A stretch of DNA of 62,447 bases from Planctomycetota bacterium (GTDB taxonomy: Bacteria > Planctomycetota > J058 > JAJDCP01). A program made the translations under genes and the position numbers. The notes under the pieces are model-generated. The model did not search any database and was not told the origin of the DNA. It saw nothing but the letters and a program-made list of their open reading frames with translations. The DNA lies in the NCBI GenBank assembly GCA_029260765.1, contig JAJDCP010000121.1, forward strand, positions 1 to 62,447, read 5' to 3'. Below are positions 16,368 to 25,443 of the stretch, piece after piece; position 1 is the first letter of the stretch, and each line of letters starts with the position of its first letter.

Positions 16368-17903
16368 TCAGGCGATCCCGTACTTCTTCATCTTCTGCCG
16401 CAAGCTCTCACGGCTGATCTCGAGGATGTCCGCCGCACGCGACTTCTGCCCGCCGGTCTCATCGAGGGCTTTGCGGATCAGATGCGCCTCGACCACCTTG
16501 ACTGCTTCAGGGATCGAGCTGTGGCCGCTCAGCTGCAGGCCTTCCCCGCCGCCGAGCGCCGCAGGCAGGGCTGCTCCACCAGAAACCGCGAATTTCGGGC
16601 TCAGCCAGCGAGTAGTGAGCCGGGTGTCGCGCGCGGACAGGGCGACCATGCGGTAGAGCTCGTTCTCGAGTTCGCGCACATTTCCGGGCCATGAATACTC
16701 CATGAACGCCTCGAGCACGGCATCGTCGACGCCCTGGATCACCTTGTTGTGCTCTTCGCAGGCCTTGCGCAGGATCGCCTTGACCAGGGGCGGGATGTCT
16801 TCACGCCGATCGCGCAAGGGGGGGATGGGGATGTTCAGGACGTTCAACCGGTAGTAGAGGTCCTGGCGGAAGCGAGACTCTTTGATCTCACTCTCCAGGT
16901 CCTTGTTGGTCGCCGACAGGATGCGCACGTCGACCTTGATCGGAGTGCGCCCACCCACCCGGAAAAAGAAGCGCTCCTGGATCACTTGCAGCATCTTGGC
17001 CTGAGCAGCCAGGCTCAGATCGCCGATCTCGTCGAGAAACAGGCAGCCCTTGTCCGCCAGCTCGATCTTGCCGGGCTTCTTCTGCACACCTGTCGCCACA
17101 CCGCTTTCGATACCGAACAGCTCACTCTCGAGCAGCGTGTCGGGGATCGCCGCACAATTCAGCGAGATGAAAGGCTTTCGGCAGCGGCTGCTGGTGTAGT
17201 GCAGGTGTTTGGCGACGTGGCTCTTGCCGGTCCCGCTCTCACCGGTGATCAAGATGTTGATCGGACTCTCATCAAGCCGCCCGGCCAGCTCGATGAACTC
17301 GCTGGTCCAGGTGCTCTCGCCCACGATGTTTCCTCGCAGCTGGGCCGTCAGCCGCGTGCTCTCTTTGAGGATCTCCTTGCGCGCGTTCTCCGTCTCCGCG
17401 AACAACTCCGCGTTGCCGATGATGATCGAAGCCTGGACCGCCAACAACTCCATCGCGGCCAGGTCCTGGCTATCAAAGTTGCCCTGGCGCTTGTTGAGGA
17501 ACTGCAGAACCCCAATAACCCGCTGGTTGCCGCCCTTGAGAGGCACAGCCAGGATACTGCGGGTGCGGAAACCGGTGCGCGCATCGACCTCGGCCGCAAA
17601 ACGCGGGTCCTCATAGGGAGCCTCGCAGTAGACCGCCGTGCCACTCTGGAAGACCGTACCCGCGATGCCCTGACCGGGTGCCAGGTCCAGGGCGTCGGGA
17701 TCGACCTGCCCCGTGTAGCCGTGTTGCCGCAGCCGATCCCGGTCGGCGTCGTAGAGGAACACCGTCCCGCGCTCTGCGCCGACAATGTAGGTCCCTTTGT
17801 CGACCAGCTGCGTCAGGATCTCTGGCAGGTCCAGGGTCCGGGAGAGACTGGCTGTCACCTCGAGAATCCGGCGTAAGGTGGTCGGATCGAGCTCGCTTTT
17901 CAT
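16368..17903 (-). CDS. GAF-AAA+ sigma-54-type activator with altered GAFTGA loop
   Basis: A 511-residue regulator: GAF sensor domain (residues about 20-165), AAA+ domain (about 195-425) with Walker A GESGTGKS, Walker B FLDEIGD and the WPGNVREL motif, and a C-terminal Fis-type HTH (GQKSRAADILEISRESLRQK). The loop that normally reads GAFTGA and contacts sigma-54 reads GVATGV here, losing the Phe needed for that contact in characterised activators. It may therefore not act through sigma-54, or may use a modified interaction. The start overlaps the mutS stop (ATGA), making it the last gene of a four-gene operon. The GAF ligand is unknown. Confidence 0.9.
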   Translation of the reverse strand: MKSELDPTTLRRILEVTASLSRTLDLPEILTQLVDKGTYIVGAERGTVFLYDADRDRLRQHGYTGQVDPDALDLAPGQGIAGTVFQSGTAVYCEAPYEDPRFAAEVDARTGFRTRSILAVPLKGGNQRVIGVLQFLNKRQGNFDSQDLAAMELLAVQASIIIGNAELFAETENARKEILKESTRLTAQLRGNIVGESTWTSEFIELAGRLDESPINILITGESGTGKSHVAKHLHYTSSRCRKPFISLNCAAIPDTLLESELFGIESGVATGVQKKPGKIELADKGCLFLDEIGDLSLAAQAKMLQVIQERFFFRVGGRTPIKVDVRILSATNKDLESEIKESRFRQDLYYRLNVLNIPIPPLRDRREDIPPLVKAILRKACEEHNKVIQGVDDAVLEAFMEYSWPGNVRELENELYRMVALSARDTRLTTRWLSPKFAVSGGAALPAALGGGEGLQLSGHSSIPEAVKVVEAHLIRKALDETGGQKSRAADILEISRESLRQKMKKYGIA

Positions 17904-20500
17904 GGCTCCCCCAGCAGCTGTCGGGATTCGACTCTAAGCTCGTAGAGCACTTCCAGGGCCTGGCGCGGCGTGATGCCATCGGCATCCAGCTGAGCCAGTC
18001 GTTGCAGGAACAGCTCTTTCTCGTCGGCGAACAGCAGCAACTGCTTCGGCTGATTCTTGCGACTCGGCGGAGGAGCGGGCGACGCATGGCTCTCAAGCCC
18101 GGCCAGGACCTCCACCGCACGCCGCGTGACTCCCTCGGGCATACCCGCCAGACGTGCCACATTGATACCGTAACTCTTGTCGGTGCCGCCGGCCACGATC
18201 TCGCGCAGGAACACAATCTCGTCTTTCCACTCTTTGACCGAAATGTTGTAGTTGCGCACCCCCGGGGAGCTCTCGGCCATCGCGATCAGCTCATGGTAAT
18301 GGGTCGCGAACAGCGTGCGCGCCTGCAGCTTGTCGTGGATATGCTCCGCGATGGCCCAAGCCAAAGAGAGTCCATCGACCGTGCTGGTTCCGCGACCGAT
18401 CTCGTCGAGCACGATCAGGCTGCGCTCGGTCGCATTCCGCAGGATCGCTGCGGTCTCGCTCATCTCCACCATAAAGGTCGACATACCCCGGTGCAGCTCA
18501 TCGCTCGCGCCGATGCGCGTGAAGATCTTATCAACGATCCCGATGGTGGCGGCTTCGGCTGGAATGAAGCTGCCCATCTGCGCCATCAGACAGAGCAGGG
18601 CCACCTGCCTGATATAGGTCGACTTGCCGGCCATGTTCGGCCCGGTGATCAGCGCCAGGCGCCCGTGCTCGGCCCCCAGGAAGGTGTCGTTGGGCACGAA
18701 CGGGTCTTTGCCCGCCATGGCCTCGAGCACCGGATGCCGACCCCCCTCGATCTCGAGCACAGGTTCGTCGACAAGCCGCGGGCGGATGTAGCTGCGCGCC
18801 CGCGCAAGCTTGGCCAGCGAGGTAAGTACGTCGAGCACCGCGATGGTCTGGCCCGCCTGGATGACCGCGTCGAGGTGCTCGGCCACGCGGCTGCGCAGGG
18901 CAGCGAACAGCTCTTGCTCCAGCTGCTCCGAGCGCTCGCGGGCGCCGAGCACCTTGTCTTCGAACTCCTTCAGCTCGGGGGTGTTGTAACGCTCGGCGTT
19001 CTTCAACGTCTGCTTGCGTACCCAGTGTTCGGGGACCTTCTCGCGGTGTGCGTGGGTGACCTCGAGGTAGTAGCCGAACACCCTGTTGTAGCCCACCTTG
19101 AGACTCGGGATCTCTGTGCGCTCCTGCTCGCGGGCCTGGAAACCGGCGATGGCGGTGGTCCCTTCGCTGGCAATCGTCTTCAGCTCGTCGAGCTCCGCGG
19201 ACACTCCCGAGCGGATGACCTCGCCGTCCTTGAGGTGCGCGGGCGGCTCGTCGACCAATGTGCCATGGATGTCGAGGACTACAGGCGCGAAATCGGGCAG
19301 CTCGCGACCGAGCTCTTCGAGCAGCTCAGAGCGCACGTCACGCAACTCCTCCTGCAGCGGCGCCAGCTGTTGCAGCGAATCGGCCAACGACTTCAAATCG
19401 CGGGGGTTGGCGCGGTTGGCGGCGATCTTGGTCGCCAGGCGCTCGAAGTCGGCCACGCCCTCAAGTTGCCCGGTCAGCCGCCCCATGAAACCGAGGTTGC
19501 CGAGCAGCTCCTCCACGGCGTCCTGGCGCGCGATGATCGAGACCAGATCGGTCAGCGGGCTCAATGCCCACTGCCGCAATTGGCGCGCCCCCATGGCGGT
19601 GGCTGTGCGGTCGAGCACCCAGATCAAAGACCCCTTGCGCTTGCGCTCCACCTCCGTCTCGAGAATCTCCAAACGCCGCCGGGTGGTGGGCCCCATGGTG
19701 GTGCAACCCTGCTTGCGTGCCGGCTTCAGACTGCGCAGGGAGACCAGCGCATCGGCGAATTTGCGTTCGAGGTAGGCGAGGATGGCTGCGGCCGCCATCA
19801 GCGCTGGACTGCCATCGCTGAATCCGAACCCCGCCAGGCTCTTGACCTTGAAGTGGCGGGTGAGCAGCTGCTGTCGCTGCGCACGTGAGGCTCGAGGAAT
19901 CCGGGTGAGCGTCGCCCGCAGCGGCAGCGAGAGCTCATCCTCGACCAACACCTCCTGAGGCTCGATCCAGGCCAGGCGTTCTGCGAGCTCTTCGGGCGTG
20001 CAGGTCTCGGCAAAGAAAGCCGCGGTGGAGACGTCCACCCAGGCCACTCCATAGCTGCCCGCGTCTTTGACAGCGCAGGCCAGGTAGGAATTCTCGCGCG
20101 CGTCGAGCAGGTCTCCCTCAAGGATGGTCCCCGGGGTCAGCACACGAGTCACTTCGCGTTTGACGATCTCATTGGTCAGCTTGGGATCTTCGACCTGCTC
20201 GCAGACGGCGACTTTGTACCCCTCTTTGAGCATCTTGACCATGTAGCCGCGGGCAGCATGCACGGGCACCCCGGCCATCGGAATCCCCGGCCCGTTCTTG
20301 GCCCGTGAGGTCAGCCGCAGACTCAGCACCTTGGCCGAGATCTCGGCATCGTCGAAGAACATCTCGTAGAAGTCGCCCATACGGAAGAACAGCACCGCAT
20401 CCGGATGGGCTTCCTTGGCGGCCACATATTGCTGCAACATCGGCGTGAGTTTGATGTTCTGCTCGGCGATGTGTTGGCGCAGAGTGCAGGTCGCGTTCAC
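17900..20500 (-). CDS. mutS: DNA mismatch repair protein MutS
   Basis: An 866-residue MutS of usual length. The N-terminus has the mismatch-contacting Phe-X-Glu in MGDFYEMFF; the C-terminal ATPase has Walker A GPNMAGKSTYIRQ, the IFTRIGASDELHRGMSTFM segment, Walker B LIVLDEIGRGTST and the FATHYHEL motif. It recognises mispaired bases and recruits MutL; no mutL is in the window. The start is GTG, overlapping the stop of the upstream amidohydrolase gene (GTGA), and the stop overlaps the regulator start (ATGA). Lodging mutS between hydrolase and regulator genes is unusual and probably reflects co-transcription rather than shared function. Confidence 0.96.
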   Translation of the reverse strand: MNATCTLRQHIAEQNIKLTPMLQQYVAAKEAHPDAVLFFRMGDFYEMFFDDAEISAKVLSLRLTSRAKNGPGIPMAGVPVHAARGYMVKMLKEGYKVAVCEQVEDPKLTNEIVKREVTRVLTPGTILEGDLLDARENSYLACAVKDAGSYGVAWVDVSTAAFFAETCTPEELAERLAWIEPQEVLVEDELSLPLRATLTRIPRASRAQRQQLLTRHFKVKSLAGFGFSDGSPALMAAAAILAYLERKFADALVSLRSLKPARKQGCTTMGPTTRRRLEILETEVERKRKGSLIWVLDRTATAMGARQLRQWALSPLTDLVSIIARQDAVEELLGNLGFMGRLTGQLEGVADFERLATKIAANRANPRDLKSLADSLQQLAPLQEELRDVRSELLEELGRELPDFAPVVLDIHGTLVDEPPAHLKDGEVIRSGVSAELDELKTIASEGTTAIAGFQAREQERTEIPSLKVGYNRVFGYYLEVTHAHREKVPEHWVRKQTLKNAERYNTPELKEFEDKVLGARERSEQLEQELFAALRSRVAEHLDAVIQAGQTIAVLDVLTSLAKLARARSYIRPRLVDEPVLEIEGGRHPVLEAMAGKDPFVPNDTFLGAEHGRLALITGPNMAGKSTYIRQVALLCLMAQMGSFIPAEAATIGIVDKIFTRIGASDELHRGMSTFMVEMSETAAILRNATERSLIVLDEIGRGTSTVDGLSLAWAIAEHIHDKLQARTLFATHYHELIAMAESSPGVRNYNISVKEWKDEIVFLREIVAGGTDKSYGINVARLAGMPEGVTRRAVEVLAGLESHASPAPPPSRKNQPKQLLLFADEKELFLQRLAQLDADGITPRQALEVLYELRVESRQLLGEP

Positions 20501-23034
20501 CGTTCATCCTCTCCAAACAGCCGCAACGCGGCCTCCCGCGCCAGCTCTTCCTGAGGACCGTGAAGCGAGATCGGCACGCCATCGACAAACACGGCCAGCA
20601 CCCGTGCGCTGACCTCGAGCAGGTTGTCACTGCTGACGACAAAGTCCGCCGGCAGGCCGACTTCGAGCCTCCCCTTGTCGACCAGCCCGAGGATCTCGGC
20701 TGCATCGAGGGTCAGCGCCCGCAACGCGGCCTCTTCGGGCAGTCCGTAGGCAACGCAGAGCGCCGCGTGGTACGGCAGGTTGCGGGCATTCCCGTCCCAG
20801 TTCGAACCGGTGCGGAAGCCGAAACGCACGCCTGCAGCGGCCAGCACGCTGGCGTTGCGGAACGGCATGTCATAAGGCGTCCAGCGGTCGCTCGGCAGGC
20901 TCTCGATCGGACCGAGCAGCACATCAGCTCCAGCGACTGCCAGGCTATCGGCGACTTTCCAGGCGGACGCCCCACCCGAGATGATCGGATGGAAGCCCAG
21001 CTCGGCAGCCAACTCGAGCCCAGCCAGGATCTGACGCGCGCCGTCTGCGTGCATCACCACCGGCAAGCGGCCGTCGAGGCATTCGAGCAAGACCTGCTCA
21101 CGCCGGTCGAGCACCGCCCCCCGAGACTGCTGGCGGCGGACCTGCAGGAAGCGCTGCTTGAGCGCCTCGAGCTGCTTCTGCCCCTCACGCAGTCCGCGCT
21201 CGTCGCGCACATCGTCGGGGAAACGTGGCAGCTGCAAGTGCTCGGCGAAGCGCGCATTCAGGACCAGGTCTTCGCGCCGCGCGCCCCGCAGTCGAATCAG
21301 GGCGCTCTGCCCCGCAAAGCGCTTGGAGCCCGGCTCGACCAGCGCACTGGTGATGCCGGCCACGCGCGTGGCCGCGATGTGCCGGCTCGGTGCGAACAGC
21401 GCCCCTGCGATCTCGAGGTCAGGCTGGAAGCTGCCCGTCTCGTTGTGGTCAACGGTTCCCGCGACCGAGCCGATCTCGCGCACTGCCAGGTAGCTGCCGC
21501 CGGAGATCAAACCGGGTTGGATGCGGCAGCCGGCCACGTCGAGTTGCTGCGTGCCGTCCGGCAGCGCCAGATCGTAGCCGAGCGCCTCGATGCGGCCTTG
21601 CGTGACAAGCAGGGTCGCCGCGGGCAAGGGCTCACTGCTCACCGGGTGCAGGTCTGCGCCGACGAACGCCCAGGCCATCGCCTCAGGGTCGAGCTGCAGC
21701 GGCTCTCGGGCCTGGGGAGCGAACGCGAGCTGCGGCGCCCGCGGCCCATCCCGATCGTCGAAGCGGACCACCCCGTCGACCAGCGTCAACACACAGCGGC
21801 TGCGGCTGCTCAGTGGGTGGTTCCAGAACACGGCGATGTCCGCGTCCATTCCGGGCCGCAAGCGGCCCACCTGCTCGTCGACTCCCAGCTGTTTGGCCGG
21901 ATTGCGGGTCACCATGGCCAACGCCTCACCGACGCTCAACGGCCCGTAGCGCAGCATCTTGCCGGCTTCGAGGTTCAGGTGCCGGGTCTCTTCGGCGCTG
22001 TCGGAGTTCAACGACACCAACACCCCCGCCCGCGCCATCAGGGCTGCATTGTGGGGCACCGCATCGTAGGCTTCCTGCTTATAGGACCACCAGTCTGAAA
22101 AGGTCGATGCCGCAGCGCCGTGGGCCGCCAGCTTGTCCGCGACCTTGTAGCCCTCGAGCACATGCTGCAGCACCGCCACGCGGAAGCCGTAGTCTTCGGC
22201 CACCCGCAGCAACATCTCGATCTCATCGGCCCGGTAGCAATGGCAATGCACCCGGATCTCGCCCGAGAGCACGCCGAGCAGGGTCTCGAGCCGCAGATCT
22301 CGCCGCGGAGCCTGGCCTGCCCGGCCGCGCATCAGACCGTCTAGATGCGCCTGCCAGGCTGCCTGGTAGGCAAGAGCCTGGTCGAAGGCCCGGCGCAGCA
22401 GCGCTTCGACCCCGGGCCTCGAGGCAGGGAAGCGGCCGCCCCGCTCAGAGCGGTTCGCGTGGGTGACGTTCTCCCCCAGGGCAAACTTGATGGCCCGCGG
22501 CGCGCCGGCAAAGACCAGCTCACTGCCCTGCTGGCCATAGCGCAGCTTGAGCAGGCTCGCCTGGCCTCCGATGACGTTCGCGCTGCCGTGCAGCTGCAAA
22601 ATGGTCGTGACACCGCCCGCCAACGCCCGGTAGAGATGGACGTCGTCCGCACGCAACGCGTCCGCGATGCGCACCTCGGGAGTGATCGAGTGGGTGCCCT
22701 CGTTGACACCGCCCGCGATGGCCATATGGCTGTGGGCGTCTATGATTCCGGGCAGCGCATAGCAGCCCTCGAGGTCGAAGACCGGGGTGTCTTCTCGAAC
22801 CTCGAGCGCGCTGCCGATCGCGAGGATGCGCCCCTGCTCGATCAAGATGTCCGCCTCGATGGGGGTGGAGAGGGGTCTGCCGTCCGGGCCATCCTCCAGC
22901 GTGAACACCCGCAGGCCACGCAGCAGCAAGCGCTCGTGCTGCTGCATCTGGCTGCGGCGCGAGGCCTCCGTTTCGACCTGCGCCGTGCTGGCACAGACGA
23001 GCAGGCTCCACAAAAGGAAGGTTCGCGCGCGCAT
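20497..23034 (-). CDS. Exported tandem amidohydrolase-like protein
   Basis: An 845-residue protein with a signal peptide (MRARTFLLWSLLVCASTAQ) and two imidazolonepropionase-like amidohydrolase units. The first (about 35-430) keeps metal-site motifs: PGIIDAHSHM, then IRVHCHCYRADE, the LQHVLEGYK His, and SLNSDSAEETRHL. The second (about 440-840) has lost them: the HxH position reads PGLISGGSYL, although a later VVMHADGARQ remains. So only the first half looks catalytic; the second may be structural. Natural substrates cannot be told from sequence (cyclic amides or peptides are typical). It is translationally coupled to the related upstream gene (TGATG) and to mutS. Confidence 0.85.
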   Translation of the reverse strand: MRARTFLLWSLLVCASTAQVETEASRRSQMQQHERLLLRGLRVFTLEDGPDGRPLSTPIEADILIEQGRILAIGSALEVREDTPVFDLEGCYALPGIIDAHSHMAIAGGVNEGTHSITPEVRIADALRADDVHLYRALAGGVTTILQLHGSANVIGGQASLLKLRYGQQGSELVFAGAPRAIKFALGENVTHANRSERGGRFPASRPGVEALLRRAFDQALAYQAAWQAHLDGLMRGRAGQAPRRDLRLETLLGVLSGEIRVHCHCYRADEIEMLLRVAEDYGFRVAVLQHVLEGYKVADKLAAHGAAASTFSDWWSYKQEAYDAVPHNAALMARAGVLVSLNSDSAEETRHLNLEAGKMLRYGPLSVGEALAMVTRNPAKQLGVDEQVGRLRPGMDADIAVFWNHPLSSRSRCVLTLVDGVVRFDDRDGPRAPQLAFAPQAREPLQLDPEAMAWAFVGADLHPVSSEPLPAATLLVTQGRIEALGYDLALPDGTQQLDVAGCRIQPGLISGGSYLAVREIGSVAGTVDHNETGSFQPDLEIAGALFAPSRHIAATRVAGITSALVEPGSKRFAGQSALIRLRGARREDLVLNARFAEHLQLPRFPDDVRDERGLREGQKQLEALKQRFLQVRRQQSRGAVLDRREQVLLECLDGRLPVVMHADGARQILAGLELAAELGFHPIISGGASAWKVADSLAVAGADVLLGPIESLPSDRWTPYDMPFRNASVLAAAGVRFGFRTGSNWDGNARNLPYHAALCVAYGLPEEAALRALTLDAAEILGLVDKGRLEVGLPADFVVSSDNLLEVSARVLAVFVDGVPISLHGPQEELAREAALRLFGEDER

Positions 23035-24308
23035 CAGCGGTCCTCTCCGAAGTCATGCCAGTGCTTCCCGAACATCACCAGCCGCAACTCAGCCCCCTCC
23101 TCCGCCAGCGGACGATCGAGCACGGTGAAGGCAGCCAGACTCCCGGGCGCTCCGAGCTCGACGGGCAGGAAGTCGAGTCCGAACAGGCGCGCGGGCGTGC
23201 CGCTGAGGGCACGCAGCAGCTGTTGTTCGCTCAAGCCCGACTCAAGCAGACTGCGCAGTCGAGGCAACACCTGCTCGCGCTTTGCGCCCCGACTGCCGAT
23301 GGCAAAGGGCACGCCGGCGGCAGCCAGAGCGGCCGCGCTGCCACGCTCGGCCTGCCAGCTGTCGAGTTGCTCCTGCCACGACTCGAGAGGACGGCTCCAG
23401 GCAGGCACCTCGGCAGGAAGCTCGGGAGCCTCACCCCAGTCGAGGCGCAAGATCACAGGCACATCCTGACGGGCCAGCCGATCCGCGAACAGGTAGGCCG
23501 CGGAGCCGCCTTGAATGCCGATCTCGATGTCCAGCTCAGCGGCCACGCTCAAGGCCCGGTCGATCTGGCCGGCACTGTTGGCCCGCAGCCACAGGCGCGT
23601 CCCCTCGAGCAGGCCTTGACCCGCCTGCAACGCGGGATCGAAAGAGCGAGGCTGGGGCAGCTGCGCCCACCATTGCAGGTCTGCCATGAATTGCCGCAGC
23701 TGTGCCTGGGCGCCGATATGTGTGCTGGGGTAGTCGCGCGCATGCCATTGCAGGTCCCCCCAGATCGCGGGCGGCCCAGCCACAACCGCTTCGCGCAGTG
23801 TCGGCGGGGGCAACGCGACGACTACCGCCTGACCAGCCAATATGCCGCCGCCGGGAGCGACGCAGGACAGCCCAAAGCCCCGCCGCAATGCGTCCTGCCA
23901 GGCCTCTGCGGGCTCCTTGCCCTCGCGGGTCAAAGCCTGCCAGGCCACACGCTCGGGATACAGGCCGCGGCGGTTGGCCGGCTCGCTGGCGGCGGGCGCG
24001 TTCTCGCGCTTGTCCTCGCCATAGTCGGCAAAGCGTCCGTCCTCAGAGAACTCTACCTGCAGCGGCCCGAGGGCGTCGATCCAGAGGGGATAGATGCGCA
24101 GGGTGTCTGCTCCCACGCGCTGATAGCCATCGGGGGCCTCGCCCGGCACACTCCCGACCACGCGACCGTCCTGAATCAGCAGGGTCTCGGGTTGCTCGCG
24201 ACCTGGTAGGCGGCCCCGAAGGGCGAGCCAGTCATCGGCGCGCAGAAGAGCTGAAGGGGGAGCGGGAAGCAAGCTAGACAGTAGCAGCAGGGCGGGCAGA
24301 GCACGCAT
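23034..24308 (-). CDS. Exported degenerate amidohydrolase-like protein
   Basis: A 424-residue protein; the ATG at 24308 starts a signal peptide (MRALPALLLLSSLLPAPPSALLRA). It follows the amidohydrolase outline, with an N-terminal beta-sandwich (ETLLIQDGRVVGSVPGEAP), a barrel region and a C-terminal PARLFGLDFLPVELGAPGSLAAFTVLD closing strand, but the metal-binding HxH is missing (the matching position reads IYPLWIDALGPLQVEF) and no other metal His cluster is evident. It is likely a non-catalytic paralogue that partners the downstream tandem protein, to which it is coupled by a 1 bp overlap. Confidence 0.75.
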   Translation of the reverse strand: MRALPALLLLSSLLPAPPSALLRADDWLALRGRLPGREQPETLLIQDGRVVGSVPGEAPDGYQRVGADTLRIYPLWIDALGPLQVEFSEDGRFADYGEDKRENAPAASEPANRRGLYPERVAWQALTREGKEPAEAWQDALRRGFGLSCVAPGGGILAGQAVVVALPPPTLREAVVAGPPAIWGDLQWHARDYPSTHIGAQAQLRQFMADLQWWAQLPQPRSFDPALQAGQGLLEGTRLWLRANSAGQIDRALSVAAELDIEIGIQGGSAAYLFADRLARQDVPVILRLDWGEAPELPAEVPAWSRPLESWQEQLDSWQAERGSAAALAAAGVPFAIGSRGAKREQVLPRLRSLLESGLSEQQLLRALSGTPARLFGLDFLPVELGAPGSLAAFTVLDRPLAEEGAELRLVMFGKHWHDFGEDR

Positions 24309-24323
24309 GCAGTCCTCAGGCCA

Positions 24324-24341
24324 GGTGCGGGACACCGCACC
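24324..24341. promoter_or_regulatory. Palindrome upstream of the amidohydrolase operon
   Basis: Perfect 7-bp arms GGTGCGG and CCGCACC around GACA, 16-33 bases upstream of the ATG at 24308 on the minus strand. It could be an operator or a leader hairpin; no regulator is identified. Confidence 0.3.
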
Positions 24342-24504
24342 AGGTTCGGGAAGCTGCCTACTCTACCCGTGGCCGCCGTGCGGCGACAAGGGATGAATGC
24401 GGCCAGCACGGAGCGTCGCTCAAGCCCTCGCTGCGGCAGGTGCGGCCAACGCTGCTTGGGGTGCATCCGCGGGCTGCTCGGCTCTCAAAGGGGGAGACGT
24501 TGCT

Positions 24505-24532
24505 TTGCATTTCAAGGGTCCTCAGGTAGAGT
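24505..24532 (+). promoter_or_regulatory. Possible promoter for the glycan export genes
   Basis: TTGCAT (24505-24510) and TAGAGT (24527-24532) are separated by 16 bases, each matching 4 of 6 bases of the sigma-70 consensus. They lie about 125 bases before the Wzm start, in the only relatively AT-rich patch of this gap. Weak evidence. Confidence 0.25.
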
Positions 24533-24658
24533 ACCCGGGCTCCCAAGATCCAGCTCTATGCGCTCCTCGGAACCTCCCCTCCGCAGACCCATGTCAGTGA
24601 ACAGCTTTGCGGAGCGGGAGAACTACTTCGACACAGTGCCTTGCGGGCTGCTGAAGAG

Positions 24659-25432
24659 ATGGCTGGGCACGTGCTGAAGAACCTCACCAAGTACCGGGCG
24701 TACATTTGGAAGAACGCCTGGAATGAGCTCCGACACCGCTATGCCGGAACGGGCTTTGGGGTCTTCTGGAACCTCATCCATCCCGCGCTCGAGATCGTCA
24801 TCTATACCATTGTGGTATCTATGCTGTTGGGGGGAGAGTCCCACAGAGTCCGTCTCACGGTCGGAATCTTGACCTGGAGTGCTTTTGCAGGCACTCTCCG
24901 GCGCGGCAGCAACGCGCTCTTTCAACATGCCCGCGAGCTGAAACAACTCAGCATCCCGTTGGAAGTCTACCTGGCAAAAGTCACACTGGGCTTCACCCTG
25001 ATTCTCCTGCTCTACTATTGCCTGCTCATCCCCCTACTCGCCATGCTGGGACAACCCATGGGCTGGGCCTTGCTGTCTCTACCCATCTTGCTGGTGCTCG
25101 TGCAACTGCTGGCCTTCGCTTTGATCCTTACTCTCGCCCCGCTGCAGGTTCTCTTTCCCGACATCAAGGAGTTCCTGCAACCTTTCTTGCTGCTCTGGCG
25201 CTGGACCATGCCCATCATCTACCCAGAGAGCGTCGTGCCTGTCGGGGTGCGCGACTGGTTGTATCTCAATCCACCCCATGCCTTCTTTCGGGCCATCCAG
25301 CGCCTCGTGCTGTCTCTTGAGCTTCCCGAAACCCGCGATGGGCTCGCCATGCTGGTGTGGTTGGGGGTGTTTTTTGGCGCGGGCCTGCTGGTCCACAAGA
25401 AACTGCAGAACGATGTCAGGGACGTGATCTAA
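24659..25432 (+). CDS. ABC-2 polysaccharide export permease (Wzm-like)
   Basis: A 257-residue integral membrane protein with about six transmembrane helices, beginning with the amphipathic segment typical of O-antigen/teichoic-acid exporters (RAYIWKNAWNELRHRYAGTGFGVFWNLIHPALEI). The late motif LFPDIKEFLQPFLLLWRWTMPIIYP is characteristic of the family. The ATG at 24659 is preferred over a TTG six codons upstream. With the ATPase gene 11 bp downstream it would form the exporter that carries a finished lipid-linked polysaccharide across the inner membrane. Confidence 0.9.
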   Translation: MAGHVLKNLTKYRAYIWKNAWNELRHRYAGTGFGVFWNLIHPALEIVIYTIVVSMLLGGESHRVRLTVGILTWSAFAGTLRRGSNALFQHARELKQLSIPLEVYLAKVTLGFTLILLLYYCLLIPLLAMLGQPMGWALLSLPILLVLVQLLAFALILTLAPLQVLFPDIKEFLQPFLLLWRWTMPIIYPESVVPVGVRDWLYLNPPHAFFRAIQRLVLSLELPETRDGLAMLVWLGVFFGAGLLVHKKLQNDVRDVI

Positions 25433-25443
25433 GCGAAAGGCCG

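Larger units (their letters stand above)
24309..24658. other. Divergent intergenic region before the glycan island
   Basis: This 350-base gap separates the minus-strand amidohydrolase operon from the plus-strand ABC transporter. It contains the palindrome GGTGCGG-GACA-CCGCACC (24324-24341) just upstream of the amidohydrolase start and a candidate promoter for the transporter. Open frames here look like chance. Confidence 0.5.

Noticed and set aside
17678..19888. Plus-strand 736-codon frame
   Set aside because: It is antisense to mutS, whose motifs are unmistakable; the plus translation is Arg/Gln/Leu-rich with no domain.
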